Shown in pieces: positions 7,748-17,462 of a stretch of 64,000 nucleotides of DNA (the first letter of the stretch is position 1; each line of letters opens with the position of its first letter). The translations under genes were made by a program, and so were the position numbers. The notes beneath the pieces are model-generated. The model was not told the DNA's origin, searched no databases, and saw only the letters and a program-made list of their open reading frames with translations. Source of the stretch: DATAUD01 sp036501665 (GTDB taxonomy: Bacteria > Verrucomicrobiota > Verrucomicrobiia > Limisphaerales > Palsa-1400). The stretch lies in assembly GCA_036501665.1 (NCBI GenBank), contig DASXZW010000063.1:83503-147502 (forward strand), in the 5' to 3' direction.

Positions 7748-9241
7748 ATGTTCGAGTTCGACACGGGCCCAAAAAGCCTTCTTTTTTTATTGTCGGTTCC
7801 CGGGCTGTACTGCCTTCTGGTGCTCGGGGGGCGTCAATTAAAACGCAAACAACGCGTCCGTCTCGGCTGGCCCTATCATCTGTTCGCGTTCCCGCTGGCT
7901 ATTTTCGTGCCGATGTGGCTGCTGGACATCGAGTGGCATCGCACCGAGTTTGAAGCGGCCACGATCATTTTCGGATCGGTGTTCTTGATTGCCCTGGTCG
8001 ATCGCTATATCTGGCAGGCTTATCTCAGGGAGCGCCACAAAGTTGAAGTGCCAAAATTCCTCAGCGAAGTCGGGCACCTCGCCATACTTTTCGTCGCGGC
8101 GTTCTTTGTCTTGTTCTGGGTTTACAAGCAGAACGTTGAAAAGTTGCTTATCGCGCCGGGAATTCTCGCGATCGTTATCGGTCTGGCGATGCAGGACCTC
8201 ATTGGAAATATTATCGCCGGGCTTGCGCTTCAGGTCGGCAAAGCTTACTCGCAAGGCGACTGGTTGCAGGTCGATACGCGGTTCGCGAAGGTGGTCGAGA
8301 TCAACTGGCGTTCGACACGATTGGTCACAAACGACGGCGTCTCCATCGAAATTCCCCATCGCGAAATGTCCGGGAAGACGATCGTCAATCTCAATCGACC
8401 CACCAACAATCATGCAATGCGATTGTCGGTCGGAATCGACTTCGCGGCTCCGCCAACTCGCGTCAAGGATATTTTGCTCCACGCCACGGGCAACGCGGTC
8501 GGCATCGCGGCGGAACCCAGGCCCGCGGTTTATCTGAAAAATTTCGGCGATTCTTCCATCGAATACGAAATCAAGTTCTGGCTTAGCGACCAGGCGCGCT
8601 ATTTTGAAGTCTGCGATTCCATCCGCACGAATGTCTGGTACAGCCTTCGCCGCCACGGAATTTCGATGCCGTTTCCGATTCGCACCGTCCAAATCGAGCG
8701 GGCCTCCAAAAACAAGACGCACGAACTTCAAACGGCGGCCCGGTCCATCTTGCGTCAGCAGCCTATTTTCAAGGCGCTTTCAGACGTGCAATTCGACGCA
8801 CTTTTGCCGCGCGGACGAATTGTCCATTTTGGGCGCGGCGAAAAATTGATCGAGCAGGGTGGCGTCGGTCATTCGATGTTCATTTTGGTCGAGGGCGCGG
8901 CGGATGTCATTGTCGAAAAGGACGGCCATAAGGTCCTGGTTGCCTCGCTGAAGTCCGGTGATTGCTTTGGCGAAATGTCGCTGCTTACCGGTGAAAAGCG
9001 AACCGCAACAGTTCTGGCCAATCAGGATTGCGAAACGGTGGAGATCAGCAAATCGGTGCTCGCGCAGAGTCTCAAAGAAAATCCCGAACTTCTCAACAAG
9101 CTCAGCGAACTGCTCGCTACCCGTCAGATGGAAAACGAAGGAATCCTGGCCAACCGCACCACTCCGGAAGTTTTCATGGACACCAAATTCCTCTACAAAG
9201 AAACTTTTGCCGACCGCCTGCAAAAATTCTTTGAGTTGTGA
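7748..9241 (+). CDS. MscS-family channel with cyclic-nucleotide-binding domain
   Basis: A 497-residue inner-membrane protein. Four hydrophobic helices lie at ~8-30, 42-62, 74-94 and 112-135. The pore helix and MscS beta domain follow at ~145-215 (A-M-Q-D-L-I-G-N-I-I-A-G, G-D-W-L-Q-V, V-V-E-I-N-W-R-S-T). Residues ~337-455 are a cNMP-binding domain: I-F-x-x-L-S, then G-H-S-M-F-I-L-V-E-G, G-D-C-F-G-E-M-S-L-L and R-T-A-T-V. This architecture matches bCNG-type MscS channels, in which ligand binding rather than tension is thought to control opening. A role in osmotic or ion homeostasis coupled to a cyclic nucleotide is inferred. Confidence 0.88.
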   Translation: MFEFDTGPKSLLFLLSVPGLYCLLVLGGRQLKRKQRVRLGWPYHLFAFPLAIFVPMWLLDIEWHRTEFEAATIIFGSVFLIALVDRYIWQAYLRERHKVEVPKFLSEVGHLAILFVAAFFVLFWVYKQNVEKLLIAPGILAIVIGLAMQDLIGNIIAGLALQVGKAYSQGDWLQVDTRFAKVVEINWRSTRLVTNDGVSIEIPHREMSGKTIVNLNRPTNNHAMRLSVGIDFAAPPTRVKDILLHATGNAVGIAAEPRPAVYLKNFGDSSIEYEIKFWLSDQARYFEVCDSIRTNVWYSLRRHGISMPFPIRTVQIERASKNKTHELQTAARSILRQQPIFKALSDVQFDALLPRGRIVHFGRGEKLIEQGGVGHSMFILVEGAADVIVEKDGHKVLVASLKSGDCFGEMSLLTGEKRTATVLANQDCETVEISKSVLAQSLKENPELLNKLSELLATRQMENEGILANRTTPEVFMDTKFLYKETFADRLQKFFEL

Positions 9242-9302
9242 CGACGCAATCTGCCGTCACGCTTCTGACTGGTAAGAATCCGTACTGACGCAAATCTCGC
9301 TC

Positions 9303-12300
9303 TCAGTAAGTCGCGACGATTTCAGCCGTGCCGATGTCGCCGGGAAGTATCACCCAATTGTCGCTAAGATTTTTCCAAGGCTTGCCATTGACCGCGACTT
9401 TCAGAGGAGCTTTTTCATTCGGCGCTCGGAATCGAAGGCGGATTTCATGAGGCGGATTGCGCGTTGGCCCTTGCAATTCTGCTGTGATGCGGTCCGCTCC
9501 GCCGTGATAGACGACAGTTGTTTTGCCGAAGTAGGTGGCGGCGTTTTCAATTCCACATTCCTGGCCCGGCTTCAGCCAATCGCGCGGAACCGCCTGGCCA
9601 ATCAGCAGAGAATCACCTTCCTCGCGAACAAAAATTTCGCGCAACCACCCGCAGGCGTTGGCTTCGTCGGAGGTCTTGTAATGGTCGCCGCGCCAGTCGC
9701 CCATTTCCGGCAGGGCGTGTTCGGTGTTCATGTGGACGTCGGAAAAGTGGTTCAGCGCAATGGCGTTGAACATCGCGCGCAACGCTTGTTTCACATCATC
9801 GCGATAAAGGTAAGCCTCGACATCGAAAAGGAGGCACGCCTGCATCGACATCCCGCCGCGGCCAAACCAATACTTGTCAAAATTATCAAGCGTGTAGCCG
9901 TATTGGTTGGAGAGGAAAAGATTGTCCTCGTAATCTTTCAAAATCCATTGCGCCTGAGTGGACTTCGGATCGATGGCTTTTGTGATAATCAAGTGGATCG
10001 CGCCTTCGAGCGTCTCGCAAATCCAGCCAAAGCTGCGCCCACGCCGTTGAACATAGGAAGGGATCTGTGGAATCGCCGTCCCGTCGCGCAATCGGACAAC
10101 CGGCGACCGCGCGGAGGCTGCCATGAAGTGGTCAACGAGATTTTTGTGAAATTCCTCCGCTGCGGCGCGAATTCGTGGCGCATCGGGATCGTGAATTTGT
10201 TCCAAGGCCCACGCCGCCCCGTCCAAACCGCGCCATGTATAACAACTCGTCGAAAGCCAGGTCCACCAATCGCCGATATCCTCAAGATCGCCCGGCGGCA
10301 ACAAACCTCGTCGTCCGTCATCCAGCTTATCGTTGCGCGCCGTCTCGCGAATGATCCAATCCGCTCCCGCGCGAATGCCTGGAGACGCCTGACGCAACCA
10401 TGCTTCGTCCCGCGTAAATCGATAATGCTCGGCAAGTGTCCAAAGAATCCAGCCGTGGTGTTGGTTATATCCGCCGGACTCGTAACCGGCCGTACCGTAA
10501 AGGACACCCTCCTTGGAATCGAAGTCGCCGGGAAGTCCCACGGTTCCCTGGTAATGAAGCCACGCGTCCAGACATTCTTCAGCTTCCTTGTGGTAGCCGC
10601 GACGATCAAGGTCCAGCACCATCATGCACGATTCGTTGCCATAATTTCCGTAGTTGAACGAGCCGACGCGTGCGAAACGGCGATCGCTTCCCGGATCAAA
10701 TTCGGAATTGATGAGCAAATGTCCGGGCACCGCGCGGTAAAAATTATTCAGGATTGGTTCCGGGGTAATGAGGCGGGAACTGCGATCAATTTGTGCGCGC
10801 CAGTAATCGCCCGTGGCTTTCCTTTCGCGGTCGAAGTCCAGCGCTTCCAGAGCTTTGAACTCCATCGGTTCGGTCAACGGCAGATACGGCATCTTGATGA
10901 AAACCGTCTCTGTCCTGTGCGGAGCCAGCGGCATTGATAATGAAATGTGATTGCTCGAAACGGTTGGTGTGCCGCTGGCAATGATCTGGCCCCGCAATTG
11001 ATCGCCGTTCCAAATCAAGCCTTTTGCGTCAATACGAAGATGCTCGTAAGTTTCGCCGCCCCGGATTGTAAATGGCAATGCCGCCTCGGTTTCCGTGTCG
11101 GTAAAATTCGTAAAATCAAACCGCAGCATCGCCACGGCAAAAACGTCGGGCGGAGGCGGGCCGCCTTTCGGTTTCGTGCCATCGAGCGCAGTGGCAAACG
11201 CGGTTTGTGTGATTCGCACTCCGTCGCGCTCCCAGGTTGTGATGCACGTAGGGATTGATTCCTCTTCGATATGGCGTTCCACCGGTTGCGCGGGCAGTTC
11301 GAACTTGAAATGCACCGGCGGCTTCTCCAAATCAAGCCGTGCCGTGTCGCGCGCCGGAAGACCTTTCATGAATTGGTCGTTCCAGCGGATGAAAACGTCT
11401 CCATCAGCATCAAGTCGAAATTTCTGCCTCGCGCCGTCAAGTCCAAGCACGAAGCAAATGCGCGATTTTTTTGGCGGCATTCCGTTCCAGGCGGAGGTCC
11501 ACGTTTGCTCAGGCATTTCCGCGATGCGGTCATAAAGCGTCTTATGCCCGGCGCGCTGAATAAGTTTAGCGACAGTGGCGTAATCGCGGTGGTCGTCAGC
11601 GGGAAGAATCGCCGCGCCATATTCCGGGAGAAACAACGCGCCATCCTCCAGGTCATCGACCTTGAAAGTGAATGTATTTGTGCCGTTGTGGAGCGTGACA
11701 AGGGTGCGGTCAAAGGTATTGGGATCGCTGTTATTGACCGCCGCTATGCTCAAGACTGTTGTTGTAACAGCGTCGCTGTTGGCGGAGACCCAGCCGTTAA
11801 ATGCGTTGGCATAGACTTCACCACACGGTGCAGCCCAAACCACTCGAAGTCTGTGGTTCGAGTACGTGGAATCAGTAAACGTTTCAATCTTGGTAATCTT
11901 CGGCATCGGCTGTTCGGAAGTGACACGAATCTTGAGTGTGAATCGCCCAGTCGATGCGTAATTCGTCAGATCGGGGAATTCCTTCGCATTGACAGGCCGA
12001 AAATTGAAACGTAACGAATTGCCGGAAATCGTTCGCTCCGCATCGGCAACGCGCCAACCGCCGTTGTACCAATTTCCTAGCTCCAGCCAGCCCACGTCGC
12101 CGCCGCCCGGTTCCCGGTCCTTCGGAAGATGCTGGGCAGGCCAATGGCTTCCCCAATATTCGACGTGAACTTTCACTCCGTCGGAAATTTTATCAGCGAA
12201 CTCCACCGTGACGGCGTGAATTTCTCGCGGATCGTCCCACATGATTCCACGCCCATCCTCGATCGAAGTTCCAAATGGCGCCGCGTCGAATGGCTTCGAA

Positions 12301-12371
12301 GATGGTTCACCGTGAAGCGCGCAAACGAGAGCGTATGCCGAAAACAATGCCGGCCAAAATCTGGAGGTCAC
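9303..12371 (-). CDS. large secreted six-hairpin-type glycoside hydrolase
   Basis: A 1022-residue exported protein with a GTG start and a signal peptide (~1-21). The N-terminal ~500 residues are beta-rich. The second half is a helical toroid with features of inverting glycosidases of the six-hairpin superfamily: Y-N-Q-H-H-G-W-I-L-W, G-D-L-E-D-I-G-D-W-W-T-W, N-T-E-H-A-L-P-E-M-G-D-W-R-G. I cannot assign a numbered GH family. Its start overlaps the stop of the histidine kinase gene by four bases (GTGA), so the two should be translationally coupled. A role in external polysaccharide breakdown is inferred. Confidence 0.72.
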   Translation of the reverse strand: MTSRFWPALFSAYALVCALHGEPSSKPFDAAPFGTSIEDGRGIMWDDPREIHAVTVEFADKISDGVKVHVEYWGSHWPAQHLPKDREPGGGDVGWLELGNWYNGGWRVADAERTISGNSLRFNFRPVNAKEFPDLTNYASTGRFTLKIRVTSEQPMPKITKIETFTDSTYSNHRLRVVWAAPCGEVYANAFNGWVSANSDAVTTTVLSIAAVNNSDPNTFDRTLVTLHNGTNTFTFKVDDLEDGALFLPEYGAAILPADDHRDYATVAKLIQRAGHKTLYDRIAEMPEQTWTSAWNGMPPKKSRICFVLGLDGARQKFRLDADGDVFIRWNDQFMKGLPARDTARLDLEKPPVHFKFELPAQPVERHIEEESIPTCITTWERDGVRITQTAFATALDGTKPKGGPPPPDVFAVAMLRFDFTNFTDTETEAALPFTIRGGETYEHLRIDAKGLIWNGDQLRGQIIASGTPTVSSNHISLSMPLAPHRTETVFIKMPYLPLTEPMEFKALEALDFDRERKATGDYWRAQIDRSSRLITPEPILNNFYRAVPGHLLINSEFDPGSDRRFARVGSFNYGNYGNESCMMVLDLDRRGYHKEAEECLDAWLHYQGTVGLPGDFDSKEGVLYGTAGYESGGYNQHHGWILWTLAEHYRFTRDEAWLRQASPGIRAGADWIIRETARNDKLDDGRRGLLPPGDLEDIGDWWTWLSTSCYTWRGLDGAAWALEQIHDPDAPRIRAAAEEFHKNLVDHFMAASARSPVVRLRDGTAIPQIPSYVQRRGRSFGWICETLEGAIHLIITKAIDPKSTQAQWILKDYEDNLFLSNQYGYTLDNFDKYWFGRGGMSMQACLLFDVEAYLYRDDVKQALRAMFNAIALNHFSDVHMNTEHALPEMGDWRGDHYKTSDEANACGWLREIFVREEGDSLLIGQAVPRDWLKPGQECGIENAATYFGKTTVVYHGGADRITAELQGPTRNPPHEIRLRFRAPNEKAPLKVAVNGKPWKNLSDNWVILPGDIGTAEIVATY

Positions 12372-14977
12372 ACCCTTAAGCTATCAGAACGTGCGCCTTT
12401 TGCGCAATCTGCTTGCGTTACGGCGAACACTAACGGAAGGACAACTGTGAACGTGGTCCCTTTTCCAACCTCGCTGGCGACGCAGATGGAGCCGCCCTGC
12501 ATCTCGACAATTTTGCGAGTCAACGCAAGGCCAAGCCCCGTGCCCTCATAACGCCGCGCTGTCCCCGATTCGATCTGCTCGAACTCCTTGAACAACCGCT
12601 TGAGATTCTCCGGCTTGATTCCGATTCCGCTGTCCCGCACGGACAATTTAAGTTGTTGCCCGCCGCACGCGACACAGTTGATTTCCACGTTGCCCCCGCC
12701 GTCGGTAAACTTGACCGCGTTGGACAATAAATTATATACGACTTGCTTGAATCTTTTTTGGTCGAGCGTGACCTGGTTCAATTCTGAATCAACTGCCAGA
12801 CTGACCTGGATATTTTTTTTCTGCGCCAGAGGCTCGCTTACAGAGCGCACTTCCGCCAATGCCCGCCGCAGCGTGAACGTTTCCGGGACAATGTCGATTT
12901 TGCCGGCCTCAACCTTGGCAAGGTCCAGAACATCGTTGATAAGCTGCAACAGATGCCGGCCGCTGTTGAGAATATCGCCGAGATATTCCTGCTGCTTCGA
13001 GTTCAGCGGACCCGGCATGCCGTCCGCGAGAAATTCGGAAAACCCAATGATCCCGTTCAGCGGCGTGCGCAATTCATGGCTCATCGACGCGAGGAATTCC
13101 GACTTCGCGCGTCCGGCGGTTTCGGCGATTTCCTTGGCGAGCTGCAACTCCGCAGTCCGCTCCGTCACTTTCCGTTCAAGCTGCTCATGGGATTCCCGCA
13201 GCGCCGTTTGCGCCCGCTTTTGGTCTGTAATGTCTGTGCGAATCGCCACGTATTGGCGCGGCTTTCCGTCAGGATTGAGGAATGGAACAATCGTCGTATT
13301 GACCCAGTAAAATGAGCCGTCCCTGGCTTTATTTTTAATTTCACCCTTCCAAACTTTGCCACGCGAGATCGTTGTCCAAAGCCCGCGGATAAACTCCCGC
13401 GAATGCCAGCCGGAGTTGATGATGCGATGGTCCTGCCCGATCAATTCTTCATGGGAAAACTTGGAAATGGCGCAGAACTTATCGTTGACGTAAGTGATCC
13501 GCCCCTGCGGGTCCGTGATGGCGACAATTGAATGCTCGTCGAGCGCCGCCTTCAAATCGCTGACCTCCTTGTAGGATTCCTTGAGTTGCGCCTCGGTCTG
13601 CGAGCGTTCGGCCATTCCCGCGTTCAGGAAAAACAAACCGAGCGCGAGCAGCGTGACACTCAGGAAAACGCCTAGCGGCAAGAGAAGAATTGTCCTCGAC
13701 GAAATGGAGCTTTGGTAGTCCTGCCGTTCATCGAGCAACAAATATTCCTCGTCTTCCATTTCCCCGATCAGCTTGCGGATTTTAGCCGTCAACATCATTC
13801 CTTCGCCGCCTTCAATAATTTCCTCCGCGGCCGCAAGTCCGCTTTGTCGTCGCGCCGCAATCGTCCTGTCTCCCCATTCAAACCGCTGCGAAATGAGGGG
13901 CGTGAGTTGACTAAGCCGAAATTGTTGACGCGGTTCATCCGAGGTCAGTTTTCCAAGCGAACCGAGCTTTCTGTAAAGAGTATCTTTAATGCGAACGCCG
14001 TCCTGAAGAACGCTATCGTTGCCCGAGTTAATGTAAGTTCGCTGATTGGTCCCGCTGGAATCCACGCCAATCTTGATGCTGTTGATGGTCTTGAGAATTT
14101 CCCGGGTGTGTCCCACGCGCAACTCGCTTTGCAAAATCTGGTTGATAAAATAATAAGAAATCGCCGCCGCGATCAGCAGCGAAAATACTCCCACGACAAA
14201 ACCGCCGGTGGCTGGTGCGTTTAACGACCACCGCAGTCCTCCTTCGCTTCGGGCAAACGCAAGCACCGCGCCCGCCAGCAGAATAAATCCCGCCGCCGTA
14301 TGAATGGCCATGCCGGTATGCCCCCAAAAATGCAGGTCAAACATCCCGTCAAGTAGATAACCGGTCATCGCGAATCCCCCGGCAACAAGGACCGAAACTC
14401 CCATCGCCTCAATCAACGGCAATCTTGCACGGTTCTTCATCGGTCGCGACGCAACCAACAGCGAGCCGCCCATCAACACAAAGCAAAATGCCGTGGACGG
14501 CGCCATTCGCGATGAAATTGCATTTGACGCGCCGCCTGCGCCGAGGCGCATCAGGAATTGGTCCAGCCCAAGTTCCCAGTCGAAAAGCGATTCGCACAAA
14601 GTCAAACATCCGACGGCGGTCACGACGGTTGCCATCGCTGTCACTAATAACCGCCAGCCAGGCGCAACTTTGCCCCGCGACAAAATGACCAACGATCCTC
14701 CGCAAAACACCATCGCCAAAGCCGTATTGATCGCCATGGAAACCATCCTCGGGAGAACCGTTTTAAGTTCTGTCAAATCAAACTTCCATCCCGCGAGGAC
14801 GGAGACGCCCAGAATCGCCGCAACCAAGCCGAGCAGCTTTGCCAGGCGGCGATTCGCTGCGATCTGCAACGGCGAATTCTGGAGGTGATTTGAGTTTCGG
14901 AAATTCTCCCGGCGAAGCCTCCCTGTGTCTGATTCAATCCCCAAGCTCATGGCAGTATTTTGGCCCGCCGTTTTCAT
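12368..14977 (-). CDS. hybrid-free sensor histidine kinase with MASE-like, CHASE3 and PAS domains
   Basis: An 869-residue membrane kinase from the ATG at 14977; an upstream TTG would add 15 residues. Six or seven helices fill ~40-275. A CHASE3-like extracytoplasmic domain follows at ~285-440 (R-T-Y-I-N-S-G near 320), closed by another helix. A PAS domain with PAC tail is at ~475-600. The dimerisation helix carries S-M-S-H-E-L-R-T-P-L-N-G with the phospho-accepting His near 631. The HATPase has an N box (N-L-L-S-N-A-V-K-F-T) near 750 and G-T-G-L-G-L-A near 815. No receiver domain or adjacent regulator is seen. It overlaps the glycosidase gene downstream, suggesting it senses something related to that enzyme's substrate. 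Confidence 0.85.
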   Translation of the reverse strand: MKTAGQNTAMSLGIESDTGRLRRENFRNSNHLQNSPLQIAANRRLAKLLGLVAAILGVSVLAGWKFDLTELKTVLPRMVSMAINTALAMVFCGGSLVILSRGKVAPGWRLLVTAMATVVTAVGCLTLCESLFDWELGLDQFLMRLGAGGASNAISSRMAPSTAFCFVLMGGSLLVASRPMKNRARLPLIEAMGVSVLVAGGFAMTGYLLDGMFDLHFWGHTGMAIHTAAGFILLAGAVLAFARSEGGLRWSLNAPATGGFVVGVFSLLIAAAISYYFINQILQSELRVGHTREILKTINSIKIGVDSSGTNQRTYINSGNDSVLQDGVRIKDTLYRKLGSLGKLTSDEPRQQFRLSQLTPLISQRFEWGDRTIAARRQSGLAAAEEIIEGGEGMMLTAKIRKLIGEMEDEEYLLLDERQDYQSSISSRTILLLPLGVFLSVTLLALGLFFLNAGMAERSQTEAQLKESYKEVSDLKAALDEHSIVAITDPQGRITYVNDKFCAISKFSHEELIGQDHRIINSGWHSREFIRGLWTTISRGKVWKGEIKNKARDGSFYWVNTTIVPFLNPDGKPRQYVAIRTDITDQKRAQTALRESHEQLERKVTERTAELQLAKEIAETAGRAKSEFLASMSHELRTPLNGIIGFSEFLADGMPGPLNSKQQEYLGDILNSGRHLLQLINDVLDLAKVEAGKIDIVPETFTLRRALAEVRSVSEPLAQKKNIQVSLAVDSELNQVTLDQKRFKQVVYNLLSNAVKFTDGGGNVEINCVACGGQQLKLSVRDSGIGIKPENLKRLFKEFEQIESGTARRYEGTGLGLALTRKIVEMQGGSICVASEVGKGTTFTVVLPLVFAVTQADCAKGARSDSLRV

Positions 14978-15067
14978 AGTCAGGCCCAAGTTTTCGAGCC
15001 AACAATAGTCTGAATCCTGCAAAATTCAAGAAAGACAAACCTGTAGGATGTTGACTATGAGTGACAC

Positions 15068-15538
15068 CGACAACGTCTGCCCCTGCAAATATTCCATGAC
15101 AATGTAAGGCTGGCTCTTTTCCTCCTTCGGAATAATATAAATCTTTAGGATCGAGGGATGGTTCAGCGACTGGCCGATTTCCTCCTTTCGCTCGAATCGC
15201 GAAAATGACGCTGGATCGCTCTCAAACTGCATCAACGGCGCTTTGATCGCAACCATCGTTCCGGTTTTAAGGTCTTCAGCTTTGAAGATGGACGCCATGC
15301 CGCTTCGATTGATCAAATCGGTGATTTGGAAGCGATTGTCGAGCAGTTGGCCTGGTTGAATGTCAGTGCTCACATTGGATGCGGTTGATTTTACGTAACA
15401 CGCGGCGCCCCGATAAAAATTGCGTTGTTCGATTTCTTCAATTCGGATCAGTTGAACCGAAATATTGTCTTCCCCGCCTCTTTTCTCGGCGGCTGCGACT
15501 AGCTCCGAACCTTTCTGACGCGCTTCAGAAAATCCATC
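15068..15538 (-). pseudogene. remnant of PP2C phosphatase / Ser-Thr kinase fusion
   Basis: Within an open frame spanning 15026-15562, the middle ~155 codons match a fused protein. The end of a PP2C phosphatase is visible (A-A-A-E-K-R-G-G-E-D-N-I-S-V), then a linker, then a kinase N-lobe (L-D-N-R-F-Q-I-T-D-L-I-N-R-S-G-M-A-S-I-F, V-A-I-K-A-P, P-Y-I-V-M-E-Y-L-Q-G-Q-T-L). The rest of the kinase, including the HRD and DFG motifs, and nearly all of the phosphatase are absent. Homology stops abruptly at both ends, so this is a deletion remnant lying between the histidine kinase and the PepSY gene, whose 3' end it overlaps. It is unlikely to be functional. Confidence 0.7.
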
Positions 15539-16226
15539 GGAGACCAACGCAAAATAAACCACAACTCAGCAATCCCAGCCCGAGAACGATGGTCCCCATC
15601 ACTCGTTTCTTCGGCAGCCGCAACCACATGTAGATGCTGCTGAAAACCATGTAGATTAATCCAACCGCGACGGCATCCATCGAATACGCCCACATATATG
15701 TCAACGCCCAATCACGGTTGTTCCGAGGGTCGTCGAGGACGTTGCCAGTGAAAGTGTGAAGGGTTTTTATCACTCCCCAAAGGTTGACATCGCTTTGTTG
15801 CACTGTGGCGCGCTTCTTCGTCCAATCGGCTTTGATCACAAAGAAATGACCCGGACGCCTCACCTGAAAATCGAGCCTGTCTGCGTCAGTCCGTGTCGTG
15901 GTCCACAAAATATCGCCGTCGATTCCAAGCTGTTTCATGACATCCCGCGCTTGCGCGAGGTCGCCGCTCACAGTCGGCCCTGGCGCTGATATCGGGCGCT
16001 TGTAATCCGCCTGTTTGCGGTTTTTCCAGTATTCATGAAAAGTCCACCCGGAATGGTTGAGGAGCAAACCGCTAAAGGCAAAGAGCCACACGAAGAAGAG
16101 CAAAAACAATCCGCAATAAAAATGCAGCTTGCGATTCCACCGTTCGAAGGTCACCCGCAAACTGGAACTGGGACTTGCTTCGGCTGGGATGGGAAGTTTA
16201 GCGGCTGAGGGCATAGGCCATTCCAA
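15525..16226 (-). CDS. PepSY-associated transmembrane protein
   Basis: A 233-residue inner-membrane protein. A first hydrophobic helix at ~33-55 is preceded by W-N-R-K-L-H-F-Y-C-G-L-F, the usual opening of PepSY-TM proteins. A periplasmic PepSY-like region (A-R-D-V-M-K-Q-L-G, V-I-K-T-L-H-T-F-T-G) follows, then two C-terminal helices, with Y-M-W-L-R-L-P-K-K-R between them. Such proteins are often linked to ferric-siderophore or flavin-based electron transfer. The start overlaps the upstream gene by 29 bases. The last residues run into the kinase remnant, so the natural C-terminus may have been changed there. Confidence 0.72.
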   Translation of the reverse strand: MEWPMPSAAKLPIPAEASPSSSLRVTFERWNRKLHFYCGLFLLFFVWLFAFSGLLLNHSGWTFHEYWKNRKQADYKRPISAPGPTVSGDLAQARDVMKQLGIDGDILWTTTRTDADRLDFQVRRPGHFFVIKADWTKKRATVQQSDVNLWGVIKTLHTFTGNVLDDPRNNRDWALTYMWAYSMDAVAVGLIYMVFSSIYMWLRLPKKRVMGTIVLGLGLLSCGLFCVGLRWIF

Positions 16227-16830
16227 AAAAAGTCAACGCCCCCGTGAATAATAGAATATAACCAACCTTTCGTTCGGCGCGGAGCATATACCAGAGATAA
16301 ACACCGCTTACGGTGATAAAGAGCGTCAAGTAAACCGTCGCATCGGCGAACCACCGCCAGATTTTGGCGTAAAACCAATTCATCCGGATGTCCGGCCCAT
16401 GCTGCCCTGGCGAAATATGAAGGGTCATGCAGGCGTCCGCCAATCCGGTCTCGCGGCTCACAATGCTGGCTTCATGGCTGGCCAGGTTGAGGGTCACAGT
16501 CGTCGCGCGTCCCGGAATTGAGACCGGGATGATCAACTGCTCTTCCTTGATCATATGCCGGATAAACCCAATCTCACCGGGAACGTTCAGCTTTGTCAGA
16601 GCGGGTTTGAGCGCCTCGATCAGTGGACGCCCGGAAAGCTTTTCGATGTCGCTGGGAAGCGCCACCGTCGAAACCACCCTTGTCTTGACAGTGTCCGGCG
16701 CAAATTTCGGCACCCAGGAATGCACGAAAAAAAAGACGCTCACGGAAAAGAGGAGCACAAATGGGCTGATGAACAACCCGAAGTAAAGGTGCAGGTCGCG
16801 AGTCAGCCGATAAAAAGATCCATTCATTTG
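16198..16830 (-). CDS. PepSY-associated transmembrane protein
   Basis: A 210-residue membrane protein from ATG 16830; a TTG at 16863 is a weaker alternative. It starts L-T-R-D-L-H-L-Y-F-G-L-F-I-S-P-F-V-L-L, the typical PepSY-TM helix, and has a periplasmic segment with L-P-S-D-I-E-K-L-S-G-R-P. Three further helices follow, including W-F-A-D-A-T-V-Y-L-T-L-F and Y-L-W-Y-M-L. It is shorter than full-length reductase-type PepSY proteins (usually 350-500 residues). Together with the overlapping downstream gene it may form a split version of one such protein. Confidence 0.72.
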   Translation of the reverse strand, partial: QMNGSFYRLTRDLHLYFGLFISPFVLLFSVSVFFFVHSWVPKFAPDTVKTRVVSTVALPSDIEKLSGRPLIEALKPALTKLNVPGEIGFIRHMIKEEQLIIPVSIPGRATTVTLNLASHEASIVSRETGLADACMTLHISPGQHGPDIRMNWFYAKIWRWFADATVYLTLFITVSGVYLWYMLRAERKVGYILLFTGALTFFGMAYALSR

Positions 16831-17078
16831 ACAGCGGTTTTTCCAGAAAAAGATGGGCGGCAACGGCGTTCATAACTGCCTTGGTCATTCTTGCTGCCAA
16901 AACCTTAACAGCCCTCATTAGCCGAGGAAAGGTGGAACCTCAAACGCACGTTTTTGATCGCCCTTGTCCTTTACTGGCATCCGCAAGAAGTTTAGCTTAG
17001 CCTCATGCCACGAACTCCAATCCTGATTCCAGCGAATACTTTGGCGACGTTTTGTCTGTCAATCGCAAGAACTAACGA

Positions 17079-17387
17079 ATGAAACTGCGAGCCAACCAAC
17101 TTTACCGCGCTCATCCATTTCGGGAAGTATTAATTGCCATCTCCGCGTTTTGCTTTCTAATTTTCATTGTCGAAATATGGATGTGTTACTTTTCCCGTTC
17201 GGTTGGATGCGCCATTATTCTGGCTTTTATTTTGATGCCCGTTGGACGGCTTGGATTCGACATGAACCGCCTCAACGCTCCCGCTTATTACTGCTCTGTG
17301 TTATTCTTGAGTGCGGTAATCTACAGCGTTCCATCCGGGATAGTTTTCACCGTGGTAAGAAGAATTATAAAATCTAAGTTTTTGTGA
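17079..17387 (+). CDS. small membrane protein of unknown function
   Basis: A 102-residue protein with three predicted hydrophobic helices at about 18-40, 45-60 and 72-92, and basic ends. No family is recognised. It is divergent from the PepSY pair (the 248 bases from 16831 to 17078 show no gene) and lies 75 bases before padR, in AT-richer DNA. Whether it belongs with padR is unclear. Confidence 0.5.
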   Translation: MKLRANQLYRAHPFREVLIAISAFCFLIFIVEIWMCYFSRSVGCAIILAFILMPVGRLGFDMNRLNAPAYYCSVLFLSAVIYSVPSGIVFTVVRRIIKSKFL

Positions 17388-17462
17388 GATTCAGCCGGGC
17401 CGGATAAAACACACCTCAAATCTCCTATTGTTTTCCAATACAAATCTGTTTAGTCTCGTTCC

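Noticed and set aside
9447..10937. 496-codon plus-strand open frame
   Set aside because: It is antisense to the 1022-residue glycosidase, with arginine/isoleucine-rich shadow composition and no motif; the minus-strand protein has clear domain signatures.
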